Source: Pelodera strongyloides (Eukaryota > Nematoda > Chromadorea > Rhabditida > Rhabditidae). Taken from it: a DNA stretch of 64,000 bases. The stretch is taken from NCBI GenBank assembly GCA_036852015.1, contig JAANDG010000017.1, positions 186,001 to 250,000 on the forward strand, given 5' to 3'. Position numbers and translations under genes: made by a program. Positions 37,054 to 48,280 of the stretch are shown here, one piece after another; position 1 is the stretch's first letter, and each line of letters opens with the position of its first letter. The notes beneath the pieces were generated by a model, which saw nothing but the letters and a program-made list of their open reading frames with translations, was not told where the DNA came from and made no database searches.

Positions 37054-37732
37054 TCTCACGATCCGGAATCGCCCGTCCTTTTCTCTGCTCCTGCAGTAAT
37101 GATTTCCCTGGCAGGAATGGAGATCACACAGTATCTCCACGAACGGATCTAAAAAGTGAAAATTACCCAACAAATAATATAAACCAGTATCGCGAAAAGA
37201 TAGCGAATAAAGAATATAATACTGGGAAGATAAGAACGAGTAGGGAAACTTACCATTAGGACATTGACATTATACAGTAAAAGTAAAAAGTAAAGTGAGA
37301 GAGGGAGCGCACCTGCTGATGCAATTGTACTAAACTGACTGGACTGTCTAACTACACGACTGTCGTCAAATTTGCATGTCTCATAATTATGCTAATTTTT
37401 CGTGTTTTGTCGCGGATGAAAAGGCGTATATGACATGATGCACTGCGCCCAGCCAGATACGTTTCAAAGAATTAATAACAGAAACTGAAAATAGGAGCAT
37501 CCAATAGTTCTAGTGAAAAAGATAGTAAGGCATGCAACTAAGAGTAAAAAAGTCAAAGAATCAGATAAATCTTATTTACGTGAATTAGGTGTCTTTTTAC
37601 CCGAGCAATTTTGTAATTTGTAGCCCATTCAATCACCTGGGTCGGGCAATTGTCAGATTATTTGTCTTACAGTGAACGACGGATATTCGGGCAATTAATT
37701 TGCAACTGAGGGTCAAGATTTATTTCATTTAA

Positions 37733-38175
37733 AGGGTCAGGCCCACCGATATAAACCTATATTTATTATTTGTTCATAATTTTTGTAAAGGGTGTTTGTT
37801 ATAAAATATACACACTGTGTTTGAACTGGCTTCACCATTGCAAAGCTTTTCACGTAAGTTTTCCTTACAGAGTATACAGTATGGAAAAGCAATTGCACCA
37901 TTATTTCCTTATTGTGCGTGTCCCGGGGGCAAATCGCTCTTTTTTCTGTCCCTATGAGCCTGGCTATACAGCCGGCTACCCTCGGGACACGCACAACAAG
38001 GAAATAAGGGTGCAATTGCTTTCCCATACTGTATACTCTGTAAGGAAAGCGAACGTGAAAAGCTTCGTGATGGTAAAGCCAGCTCAAACTCAGTGTGTAT
38101 ATTTTATCCTAAACACCCTTTACAAAAATTATGAACAAATAATAAATATGGGTTCAAAACGGTGGGCCTGACCCT
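37733..38175. mobile_element. TTAA-flanked palindromic element inserted in the left arm only
   Basis: The ends AGGGTCAGGCCCACCG and CGGTGGGCCTGACCCT are inverted repeats with TTAA on both sides (37729-37732 and 38176-38179). Almost the entire 443 bp folds back (ATGGAAAAGCAATTGCACC against GGTGCAATTGCTTTCCCAT). It is related to the AGGGACAGGCCCAT elements in the PPP4R2 introns. The right arm lacks it, with a single TTAA at the equivalent place. Confidence 0.94.
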
Positions 38176-38179
38176 TTAA

Positions 38180-40839
38180 AGCGGTATTGAACCTTCTTTT
38201 GAGCGTTTTGCCTAAATAGTAGTTTGAATTAAAACTAATAGAATGAAAAACATCAAAATAGCAGTAAATGGCCACATCCGACGAAAAACTAACTCAAAGT
38301 TACCGATTTCTATGTAAACCCCAAATTTTGTGCCCTAGCCTGCCTTTTTTGCTCTCAGGGCGCACTATGGTGATTTCAAATCACGCACGAAAGGAACAAC
38401 ATACATTGGCGAGAGGTCGAGCGCGCAGAGTATTAAACGTGCTAGACAGGTGGGGGGGGGGGGGGCGTGAAAGGAGGTACAATACCGCTTTAAAACTGAA
38501 TTTTCCACATGTTTTCGTCCGCAAAACACTGTGGCAAGATTTATTTCATTTAAAACAGAATTTGCCACAAGTTTTCGTCCGCAAAACACTGTGGCAAGCT
38601 GTATTTCAGTTTGAACTGATTTTGCCACACAGTTTTCGTCCGCAAAACACTGTGGCAAGCTGTATTTCATTTTAAACTGAATTAGCCACACTGTTTTTCT
38701 CTAGAAAGCACTGTGGCAATATGTATTTAAGTTTAAACTGAATTTGCCAGACTTATTTCAGTTTAAACTGAATTTGCCACACTGTTTTTATCTAGAAAAC
38801 ACCGTGGCAATTTCTATTTCAGTTTAAACTGAATTCGCCACACAGTTTTCATCCGCAAAACACTGTGGCAATATGTATTTCAGTTTAAACTGAATTTGCC
38901 ACACTTATTTCAGTGTGAACTGAATTTACCACACTGTTTTCATCTAGAAAACACTGTGGCAAGCTGTATTTAAGTTGGAACTGCACTTGCCATTCCCTAG
39001 AAAACACTGTGTCAAGCTGTATTTAAGTTGAAACTGAATTTGTCACGTTCTGTTCATCAAGAAAATACTGTGGCAAGCTGTATTTCAGTTTAAACTGAAC
39101 TTGCCACACTGTTTTTATCTAGAAAACACCGTGGCAATTTCTATTTCAGTTTAAACTGAATTCGCCACACAGTTTTCATCCGCAAAACACTGTGGCAATA
39201 TGTATTTCAGTTTAAACTGACTTTGCCATACTTATTTCAGTGTGAACTGAATTTACCACACTGTTTTCATCTAGAAAACACTGTGGCAAGCTGTATTTAA
39301 GTTGTAACTGCAATTGCCATTCCCTAGAAAACACTGTGTCAAGCTGTATTTAAGTTGAAACTGAATTTATCACGCTGTGTTCATCAAGAAAATACGGTGG
39401 CAAGCTGTATTTCAGTTTAAACTGAACTTGCCACACTGTTTTTATCTAGAAAATACTGTGACAAGCTGTATTTCAGCTTGAACTGTATTTGCCACAATGT
39501 CGTCATCTAGAAAACACTGTGAGCTGTATTCAAGTTGAAACTGAATTTGCCACACTGTTTTCATCTAGAAAATACTGTAGGAAGATGTATTTCAGTTTAA
39601 GCTAAGGTTTATTTCAGTTTATGCTGAATTTGCCACACTTATTTCAGTTTAAACTGAATTTGCCACACTGTTTTTATCTAGAAACACTGTGGCAAGATGT
39701 ATTTCAGTTTAAACTTAAAAAAAAATTCAGTTCAAACTGAAATGCATCTTGCCACAGTGTTTTCTAGAGAAAAACAGTGTGGCAAATTTAGTTCAAGCTG
39801 AAATACAGCTTGCCACAGTGTTTTCTAGATAAAAACAGAGGGGCAAGTTCAGTTTAAACTTAAATACAGCTTGCCACAGTGTTTTCTTGATGAAAACAGT
39901 GTGGCAAATTCAGTTACAACTTAAATACAGCTTGCCACAGTGTTTTCTAGAGAATGGCAAATGCAGTTTCAACTTAAATACAGATTGCCACAGTGTTTTC
40001 TAGATGAAAACAGTGTGGTAAGTTCAGTTCACACAGAAATAAGTGTGGCAAATTCAGTTTACAGTGAAAAAATCTTGCCACAGTGTTTTCTAGAGAAAAA
40101 GATTGTGGCAAATTCAGCTTAAACTGAAATACATCTTGCCACAGTATTTTCTAGATGAAAAAAAACAGTGTGGCAAATTCAGTTTCAACTTAAATACAAC
40201 TTGCCGCAGTGTTTTCTAGATAAAAACAGTGTGGCAAATTCAGTTTAAACTGAAATAAGTCTGGCAAATTCAGTTTAAACTTAAATACATATTGCCACAG
40301 TGTTTTCTAGAGAAAAACAGTGCGGCAAATTCAGTTCAAACTGAAATAAAGCTTGCCACAGTGTTTTGCGGATGAAAACTGTGTGGCAAAATCAGTTCAA
40401 ACTGAAATACAGCTTGCCACAGTGTTTTGCGGACGAAAACGTGTGGCAAAAAAAAAAAAAAAAAAAATAAAAAAAAAAAAATAATCTTGCCACAGTGTTT
40501 TGCGGACGAAAACATGTGGAAAATTCAGTTTTAAAGCGGTATTGTACCTCCTTTTCACGCCCCCCCCCCCCCCTGTCTAGCACGTTTAATACTCTGCGCG
40601 CTCGACCTCTCGCCAATGTATGTTGTTCTTTTCGTGCGTGATTTGAAATCACCATAGTGCCCTGAGAGCAAAAAAGGCAGGCTAGGGCACAAAATTTGGG
40701 GTTTACATAGAAATCGGTAACTTTGAGTTAGTTTTTCGTCGGATGTGGCCATTTACTGCTATTTTGATGTTTTTCATTCTATTAGTTTTAATTCAAACTA
40801 CTATTAGGCAAAACGCTCAAAACAAGGTTCAATACCGCT
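38180..40839. mobile_element. 2.66-kb foldback element in the centre of the palindrome
   Basis: The ends AGCGGTATTGAACC and GGTTCAATACCGCT are inverted and flanked by TTAA. The outer ~310 bp on each side are near-identical inverted repeats. Each of these 310-bp ends itself terminates in AGCGGTATTG and CAATACCGCT next to TTAA, so the ends look like complete small elements. Between them is a hairpin-rich tandem array (38494-40529). No transposase frame is present. Confidence 0.9.
38494..40529. repeat. Tandem array of ~61-bp hairpin units, inverted about 39720
   Basis: The unit reads GAATTTGCCACACTGTTTTC, ATCTAGAAAACACTGTGGCA, AGCTGTATTTCAGTTTAAAC. Within each unit TTGCCACA pairs with TGTGGCAA across TGTTTT/AAAACA, and CAGTTTAAACTG is itself a palindrome. 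From 38494 to about 39716 the units run one way, and from about 39725 to 40529 they run reversed. By length that is about 20 and 13 units. A 35-bp A-rich insertion lies at 40449-40483. Confidence 0.93.
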
Positions 40840-41523
40840 TTAAATGAAATAAATATTGACCCTCAGTTGCAAATTAATTGCCCGAATATCCGTCGTTCAC
40901 TGTAAGACAAATAATCTGACAATTGCCCGACCCAGGTGATTGAATGGGCTACAAAATACAAAAATGCGCGGGTAAATAGACATCTAATTCACGTAAATAA
41001 AATTTATCTGATTCTTTGACTTTTTTACTCTTATTGTTAGTTTCATACTCTACTATCTTTTTCACTAGAACTATTGGATGCTCCTATTTTCAGTTTCTGT
41101 TATTAATTCTTTGAAACGTATCTGGCTGGGCGCATTGCCTCATTTCATACACGCCTGTTCATCGGCGACAAAACACGAAAAATTAGCATAATCATGAGAC
41201 ATGCAAATTTGACGAAAGTCGTGTGGTTAGACAGTCCAGTCAGTTTAGTACAATTGCATCAGCAGGTGCGCTCCCTCTCTCACTTTACTTTTTACTTTTA
41301 CTGTATAATGTCAATGTCCTAATGGTAAGTTTCCCTACTCGTTTTTATCTTCCCAGTATTATATTCTTTATTCGCTATCTTTTCGCGGTACTGGTGTATA
41401 TTATTTGTTGTGTAATTTTCACTTTTTAGGTCCGTTCGAGGAGAGGCAATGTGATCTAAATTCCTACCAGGGAAACCATTTCTGCAGGAGCAGATAAATG
41501 GACTTGCGATTCCGGATCGTGAG

Positions 41524-41551
41524 CTAGGCTTAGGCTTAGGCTTAGGCTTAC
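41524..41551. repeat. TTAGGC repeat, right arm
   Basis: About four uninterrupted TTAGGC units (CTAGGCTTAGGCTTAGGCTT) inside the right palindrome arm. Confidence 0.9.
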
Positions 41552-42917
41552 ACAATCGGACGTCACGAATTGGTAAGTTACCCAACTCTATAGCATTGCA
41601 TTAAATTCACCAATGTAGATCACTTTCTATATCATTCTATCCGGTATGTATGTTTGTGTGTACATGAACCTAAACGTACATACACATTTTCTGTTTACCT
41701 TGCATTTTTTTCTTATCACTACCTGCACCGTTCTTTTACTGTATCATGTCATTTAGAAGTGCATTCGACGTTCGTGCTCGTGAATGAAGTACGAACAAAT
41801 GAACACGAACACGGGGCGTAGGCCTTCTGCTCCTCCGCTTGACCACGGCTGCCAGGACGTCGTCGCCGAGCTCGTTGCCAAGGACGCGGAACAGCTCAAG
41901 GACTACGGAGTAACGGTGGGCTTGCTTCATGTATTCAATGATTCAAGAGGCAGTGTACATACTCTGGGAAATTTGCGTATGATGTGAATTTTGTATGGAT
42001 CCGATGCATTTTTGGTACATATGCAAATTCCGAAAGTAGGTACAATGCGGCTTTAATGATAGTAGCATAGCCTAATAAATGAACCTAATTGAACACAATT
42101 ACCAGTTGAGATGTATCTTTTCTGGAGCACTTTCAACTTTCGTCCCATCAAAACGTAAAATGCAGTTGCTCTGTTTTGGGTTTCTTTTTCCCCGTAAGCT
42201 TCTAGCCTCTTCCGTATCAACCCTATTTCTTTGGAAAATACTTCTTCGAAAGTGGATTGTTATGTTTGCATGAGCTGTAGGTCTTTTTTCTAGCCCGTCC
42301 CTAACAGTATACTTGGCTTGATAGCTAGCGATATTGCACAGTTAGCTAGCGATACCGTACGCCAGCTCTGCTCTTAATTGTATCAAGTTTTCCTAAGCAT
42401 CCAGTGCTTTGCAGTGCAAACCCCTAACTGATCGGGCCTGCCTAACTCGTACCGCAGTGCGCGAGTACCGCAGTAGGCGAGTACCCCAGTGCGAGTAACG
42501 CACTGGGCGAGTACCCTGGTGCGTGAGTACCGCAGTGCGCGAAGAACGCAGTGCGCGAGTACCGCAGTAGGTGAGTACCCCACTGCGAGCATCGCAGTGG
42601 GCGAGTACCCTAGTGTGCGAGTACCGCAGTGCGTGAGTTGGCCCGGCCTTGTACATTAATTTTATTTTTGAAGCTCTTGGCTCTTGGGAAAACTTGCTTT
42701 TAGGAGGTTAGGATTGAAAAAATTTAGTAGTTACATAAGTGGGAAGTTGGGTCTTTATTTATTGGTTATGCAACTAATTAGTAATTAAATTTAATTGGTT
42801 TAATTCGATACCTATTTCTATTTTCGATATTGTCATAAATCTGCGGTTTTTTTCTCTCTATACTTTTTAGGAAACTTCGATGTTCCGGGCACTTGTATTC
42901 CTTTTTCTCTTCTATGC

Positions 42918-42918
<1 letters not shown>

Positions 42919-42970
<52 letters not shown>

Positions 42971-43084
42971 ATACTTTATTCTGAAAAGAACAAAAGCGAA
43001 ATAATACAGCGTGAACAAATACATACAAAAAAAAAAAAAAAAAAAAAAAAAATAAAAAACAACACCAAAAAAAAAAAACAAAAA
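42919..43084. repeat. (TA)n and A-rich simple sequence at the LINE 3' end
   Basis: A (TA)n run at about 42919-42965 is followed by A-rich tracts at 43029-43084 (poly-T on the LINE's sense strand). On the minus strand an AATAAA just precedes the (TA)n, so the microsatellite is probably the element's 3' tail. Confidence 0.8.
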
Positions 43085-45370
43085 AATACGGAAAAGGTTC
43101 GTAGGTAAATGGCTATAGGCTATACGTGGGGATAAGTAAGAGAATTTCGATTGAGCCGAGTTTTGAAAATTTCTACACTAGAAGGGAAGGGATGGAAAAC
43201 TTCAAGAGGTAAGGAATTCCACGATCTGACTACGCGCCTTTGGTAGAAGTGACATGAGACATCAGAGCTAGAAGAACAATGTTTCAGTTGATATGTGTGA
43301 CAATTACGAGGAGGACGGTCAGAAAATTCGAAAGAAGGAGAAGTTGGAGAAGGGTAAAAATCACGAGAGAAAACAGAACGATAACAACGTACAAGGTCAT
43401 AAACTATTCTACGGTGTTCGAGAGGTTTCAGATCAAATGAATGGAGGAGATAAACGTAAGGAACTGCATCGGTTTCGGGAAAACATTTCTTATAGGCGAA
43501 CGATAAAAACCGCTTTTGGACAGCTTCAATTTTGTTTATTAGGGTAAGTTGGTGAGGATTCCATACTTCTGAAACATATTCCAAGAGAGGTCTACAAAAA
43601 GCAATGAAAGCAGCACGGTAAGTGGAAAGATGTGGAAATTTTATAGACCGTAGGATACAATAAGAAACGCGTTTACTACTTGAAATGATGTTATTGATAT
43701 GAGAGGTGAATGAGAGATCACTACCTATAGTAACACCAAGGTCTTTACAATCCGTGGGATGGTCAAGGATACGATCGGCAATACGGAAAGGGTATTCAAA
43801 TTGACTACATACATCAAGAATGAAAGACTTGCTACTAGAACAATGCATTTGCCAGAGAGAGCACCAATTGTCAAGGGACTGTAGATCAGATTTGATAACG
43901 GAAAAGTCAAAGTGGGGATCAACGATAGGACGATAAATTTTTAAGTCATCGGCAAACAAAAGACATTTACTAGTGATATGGTCAGGTAGATCATTTATAA
44001 ATAAAAGAAACAGAACAGGTCCTAAAACACTTCCTTGAGGAACACCACTAGAGGCTACACGGGTGGATGAGGTAGATTCGCCTATACGAACAGAAAAGGT
44101 ACGACTAGAAAGATAACTGTTTATCCACCTGATTAGCATGGGAGAAATTGCATAGGTTTGCATTTTGTGGATAAGCAGTTGATGGTTAACTTTATCGAAC
44201 GCTTTTCGAAATCAATATAAGCACAAGCGGTCTGGTGATTCAAATCCTTAGATGAAATCCAATCTTGGAGCATTATAAGCAACTGAGAGGCCGTTGAATG
44301 ATTAGAACGAAAACCAAATTGAGCGGAGGACATAAAATTATTCCTATCCATGTGACCGACAATGGACTGCTTAATAATAATTTCTAACAATTTGCACACA
44401 GAAGAGGTAAGGGAAATAGGGCGATAATTGGAGCATAAAGTTTTCGAGGACTTTTTATGTAGTGGGGTAACAATGGCAGTTCTCCATTGCTGAGGAACTT
44501 CGCCAGTAAGAAGAGAGCAATTGAAGAGTTTACATAAATGGGGAGCGAGCAAACGAATACATTTCAACAAAAATTAGGATGGAATATCATCGGGTGTACG
44601 ACTACACTTTGACTTTAATTTACGGCTTGCATCAATTACATTAGAAGGGGTACAGAGGAAGGGATCATCAACAACGGTGCATACACGATTATCAAGAGTG
44701 GGTAGATTTGTAATAGGGCCAGGGTCAGAGAAAACTGAAACAAAATAATCTGCAAACACTTCAACAATTTCCGGCTTATTTGTTAACAAATTTGTGGTAC
44801 ATGGATCCTCAATACAAGAAATTTCAGAATTTACCTTAGTTGTGCGAAGATAGGAATAGAAACGGCGAGGGCAACCACTAGAAATATTTTGCGTTCACGA
44901 TAGGAATAGAACTTTCTACAGTACTTACGATAAAGGACAGAAATTTTCAAAAAGTTATCAAAAGAACCTGTCTTCAGGAAATGGTTCCAGGCTTGTTGGC
45001 GTCGTTGATCGGTTCTGAAGATGTGGCCAGGGACTTCCTTGACGGTACCTATCCGTTTCTCAGGGACAAACAAAGTTATACAACTGGATAATAACGAACA
45101 AAAATGGTCATATCGAGATTGAAGGGAGGAATTGCTGTCAGAAACAAATGACCAATCGATACACGATAAATGATAATTAATAAGGTCATAATCAGCGGAA
45201 TAAAAATCGCGAGTGAACGTACTAGGAGGACAATTAATTTCACATTTAATGGAGAATAGAATAGAACAATGGTCACTTCTGCCAAAGGGTTGTTGTACTG
45301 CGCAGGAAAAAACCACGCCATCCGCGGAAAATATTAAGTCAAGAATGTTATCAGAACGAAACTACGTTTT
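42966..45370 (-). mobile_element. 5'-truncated, decayed non-LTR retrotransposon (LINE)
   Basis: Read on the minus strand. It starts inside the end of an endonuclease domain (ILDLIFSADG, then the conserved SDH in FGRSDHCSILF at about 45270). A spacer follows, then a reverse transcriptase: PQQWRTAIVTPLHKK, NYRPISLTS, AQFGFRSNHST, SGVPQGSVLGPVLFLLFIND, and the catalytic FADD in CLLFADDLKIY at about 43950. A conserved LINE C-terminal region ends in a stop near 43120. This order fits the CR1/Jockey-type clades. Two frameshifts (about 44890 and 44206) and one in-frame stop (44571-44573) break the frame, so it is inactive. Confidence 0.93.
43120..44163 (-). pseudogene. LINE reverse transcriptase, C-terminal open segment
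   Basis: 347 codons remain open, from the finger/palm region through the PQGSVLGP and FADD motifs to the natural stop. Upstream segments in other frames (44133-44570, 44574-44789, 44831-45316) complete the remnant. Kept separate because this is the longest open frame in the window, yet is only part of a dead element. Confidence 0.9.
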
Positions 45371-46087
45371 TTTATATAGCGCACACTCGGTCTGTAATGT
45401 ACATAAAATCTTTCCGAAGGAAAATATGCATTGACCTTTTCACAAAGATTAGCCTATCTTCAGCGGCGGCACCTCCGTATATCCGAGGCGGAACAATTCA
45501 TATGTGCTAGCGCACGCCACCGTTACTCCTTTAGGTACAAGAATATAAATCCTTTTGCACAACGCAGTGCAACCTCTCATAGGTCAAACCTAGTCATTGA
45601 TAAGCCTAGTTATCCCTCTATACATTGATCGTTTCTTGGGAAATAGCGTGACATTTTATTATTCTTATTCTTATTCCAAATGCGTTTTGTCTTTTGTCTT
45701 TTGTCGCGCGGCCACTCTTGTTCAAATACTATAACTTGTATCTAATGTGTTAATTTAAATTATAACTTTCACAATATTACTCGTTTGCTCCTTTTTTTGC
45801 ATACAATATCCCTTTTCGTACCTGAGTGCCTTCACTGCGCCGACACCTTACGGCGTTCGAGCACATGCCACCGGTTGAAATCTACTAGCTTTATATCGAC
45901 CAATAAGTATCACCATCAACCCCCGCGCGGTAGCGGGGCTATATATTACAAGATTTTGACAGGATCAATATATAATTTTCGTATGATACCGTAATTTTTA
46001 TCGTAAACGTGCAGAAAATTTTACGCGATGACGATAAATTTGTATTGCATTCTGTAACACTGCCTTACGCAGTAACGACAAAATTTA

Positions 46088-46560
46088 TTGTATTGTATAG
46101 GCGCGCTTACAGAGATGACACGCAAACAAAAATGGGGCCGAACTAGCGTTATCTACCGCACGGAGGCAAACGCAGCGCAAGAAGAACGTCTCCTAGATGA
46201 ATTTCTAGACCGCATGCGGCCAGAACTAGCCTTCCACGTTAAATCAGCGGCGCCCCAAACATTTCCGGAAGCGCTGCAAAGGGCCGCCACTATGGAATCC
46301 CTTTTGGCATCTTACCAGACTCAGACCTCACTTATGTGCCAACAATTCAGGCCGTCACTCCGCCACAAAGAACCATCCGCTGGGCCGATCAGGAACCGCA
46401 GCCGCAAGGATACCCAAGGAGCGATAACCAGGTGAACTTTAACAATAGGAATCCTAGCTCATACAATAGCAATTACCCGAATACGTTCGGCCCCCCCCCC
46501 CCCCCCCCGGGCTCCTCTGACAAATCCAAACACATCTTACAGGAAACGACCGCAACATAA
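46088..46560 (+). pseudogene. gag-like retroelement remnant
   Basis: The segment FLDRMRPELAFHVKSAAPQT followed by FPEALQRAATMESLLASYQT has the look of the capsid end of an LTR-retroelement gag, where a L.PE...V..A.P.TF.EAL..A pattern is common. A frame change near 46330 leads into a Gln/Asn/Pro-rich tail (RSDNQVNFNNRN) and a poly-C run coding for prolines. No zinc knuckle, protease or LTR pair was found. It is a decayed fragment. Confidence 0.55.
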
Positions 46561-47200
46561 CATAGCAAAACAACATTTAATTTAGACATCAATCAACAAC
46601 GTCGCCGCGGATTTCCTCGAGAGTGAATGTCGCAGTTTCCCGAGCCCAAACCCAGTGCCGATCATCGGGCACCCGTTACTCAAAGAACTCAACAACTGGA
46701 ACCGTGTTCTTGGTAATGACAAGTTCGGTCCATCAATCAGCATACACAATTTTCAGAGCGCGCGAACTACCGAGTCCCAGAAGGTACATCAATTCGAGAC
46801 AAGAGGCCCATAATCCTGAAAACACTTCCACGGCCTCGGCACAAGATAACGAAACTTCAGCTTCAGGCAAACCAGATACCCCGGTTACTGTGAACGATAG
46901 GGCATTAACCCATTTCGAACCGCGCCTCTCGGAAATTTTCGGAACTCCGAGATCAACGCCCAGCACGCACAACCCCGACTCCATTGGAATCACTATTAAC
47001 TGGCCAACGGGATCATCTTGGAAGTCCCCCACCTTAGCGTTAATGTCCAGTATCGCGGACCGCACGCGTCGCCCTAAAGACTTGACGCATTTGTTCCGTT
47101 TTTTAGCATTGCACCGTCTGGGAATAGTCCCCGTTCTTTGAAATAATAATTTTACTGTATGCGTGAATAATTTTTTCTGATTTACCACTATTTAAATATT
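46561..47200 (+). other. Possible continuation of the retroelement remnant
   Basis: A 172-codon frame (46623-47141) is open but its peptide matches nothing I recognise; it contains HFEPRLSEIFGTP and ITINWPTGSSWKSPTLALMS. Position and GC content fit the preceding gag-like piece, so it is probably more of the same element, decayed. Confidence 0.35.
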
Positions 47201-47574
47201 TTAAGAGACTCATTAGAATGTTGATCCTTTTATTATATGAATAGTTGGTGTTACGTGTTACTGTACATATTTTTTTTGGGTCTATGGTATGGTATTCGTC
47301 AAAAATAGTGCGCTTCATTGTTGGTTGTATACGTAAATGTTGTGTACTATGCTGAAAAACTGATCACATGTGATGAAAAGTATTTCATTAAATATGTTTC
47401 GTAAGAAATAAAGTTTTTAGTGAACATTTGCCTCCTTGAATACGACGAAGACGAATGTATTGCTCACGTTTTACGATGCTATCTTCTCAAACAATAAGAT
47501 TTATATTTGTACAAAATGTCGGATTAGTAGTTTTGCTTTTCTTTTCAACAAATTATTTCCCGACACAGAGGCAC

Positions 47575-47897
47575 AAGTGCCCAAAAAAATGCACGAAATC
47601 GCCCAAAAGTAGCCTAAGCTGTTGCACCCATTTGCCCAGCGGGCTACTTTTGGGCGATAAGCGGGCCACCCGCTGCCCAGATAAAATCACGTTTCGTATT
47701 TTTTGGGCGATACCTGGGCAAAGGGTGGCCCAAGTTTTGCCCACCCTCCGCATTTTCGGGCAATACCTGGGCCACCAGCTGCCCGGATATAGCCCGGTGT
47801 CGTATTTTTGGGCAATACCTGGGCAATTGGTGGCCCAATAATATGTCGACCGTTGTATTTATGGGCAATAAATGGGCCACCAAATGCCCAGATATAG
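47575..47897. repeat. Degenerate GGGCAATACCTGGGC/TGGCCC tandem repeat
   Basis: Four or five diverged units of about 55-60 bp, each with TTTTTGGGCAATACCTGGGC, then a GGTGGCCC or GGGCCACC, then a TCGTATTTTT-like link. GGGCA and TGCCC alternate so that units can pair. A related block is at 50150-50345. Confidence 0.85.
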
Positions 47898-48280
47898 AAA
47901 ATACTTAATAACTATATACAGTATACATTATATATATATATGGAATAAGTGACAATTGCACAAAATATCGGAGAGAAAGATACGGCGTATGAGCAAAAAG
48001 CAACATAACGAAGGCGTTAACATGAAAAGGTGTTAAAATGAGTTTATTCACAACCGCAACAAACAAAACTAACAACAATAACAAACAACGATAACAAACA
48101 ATGGCACATAGTCAACAATGCAGATCTTCAACGGAGAACATAACCGTAAATTGCACAATACCCTATACGAAAGGAGCATACAGTAACAAGTGAATATACA
48201 CCCACACGAGAATCAAGCACTAAACTGTACATTGCATAATACCCCTACACAAAAGGGGTGTACAGTGACACGCTAACCTA

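Larger units (their letters stand above)
35670..42879. mobile_element. 7.2-kb nested palindrome (outer foldback element)
   Basis: The outer left arm 35670-37732 (about 2.06 kb) returns as its reverse complement at 40840-42879 (about 2.04 kb). Homology starts at CGAAGTTTCCTAAAAAGTAT and stops abruptly on the outside. Both arms end inward in ATTTATTTCATTTAA, so the original element was a palindrome with TTAA at its centre. Two further elements now sit in that TTAA (38180-40839, then 37733-38175). The arms carry GC-rich tandem repeats, TTAGGC units, an (A)TTTGCATA palindrome and one coding-like stretch. I find no transposase. The arms differ by scattered substitutions and small indels, so this is old DNA, not an assembly mirror. 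Confidence 0.93.

Noticed and set aside
37737..38171. Overlapping 116- and 133-codon open frames on both strands
   Set aside because: Both arise because the 443-bp TTAA element is a palindrome; the same peptide appears on each strand and matches no family.
35670..42879. Assembly artefact (mirror-image chimera) explaining the palindrome
   Set aside because: The arms differ by many scattered substitutions, small indels and a 443-bp insertion on one side only, which a mirror artefact would not produce. Long-read confirmation is still desirable.
46493..46508. Proline run in the gag-like frame
   Set aside because: A homopolymer C tract; its length is prone to sequencing error and it cannot support the reading frame across it.
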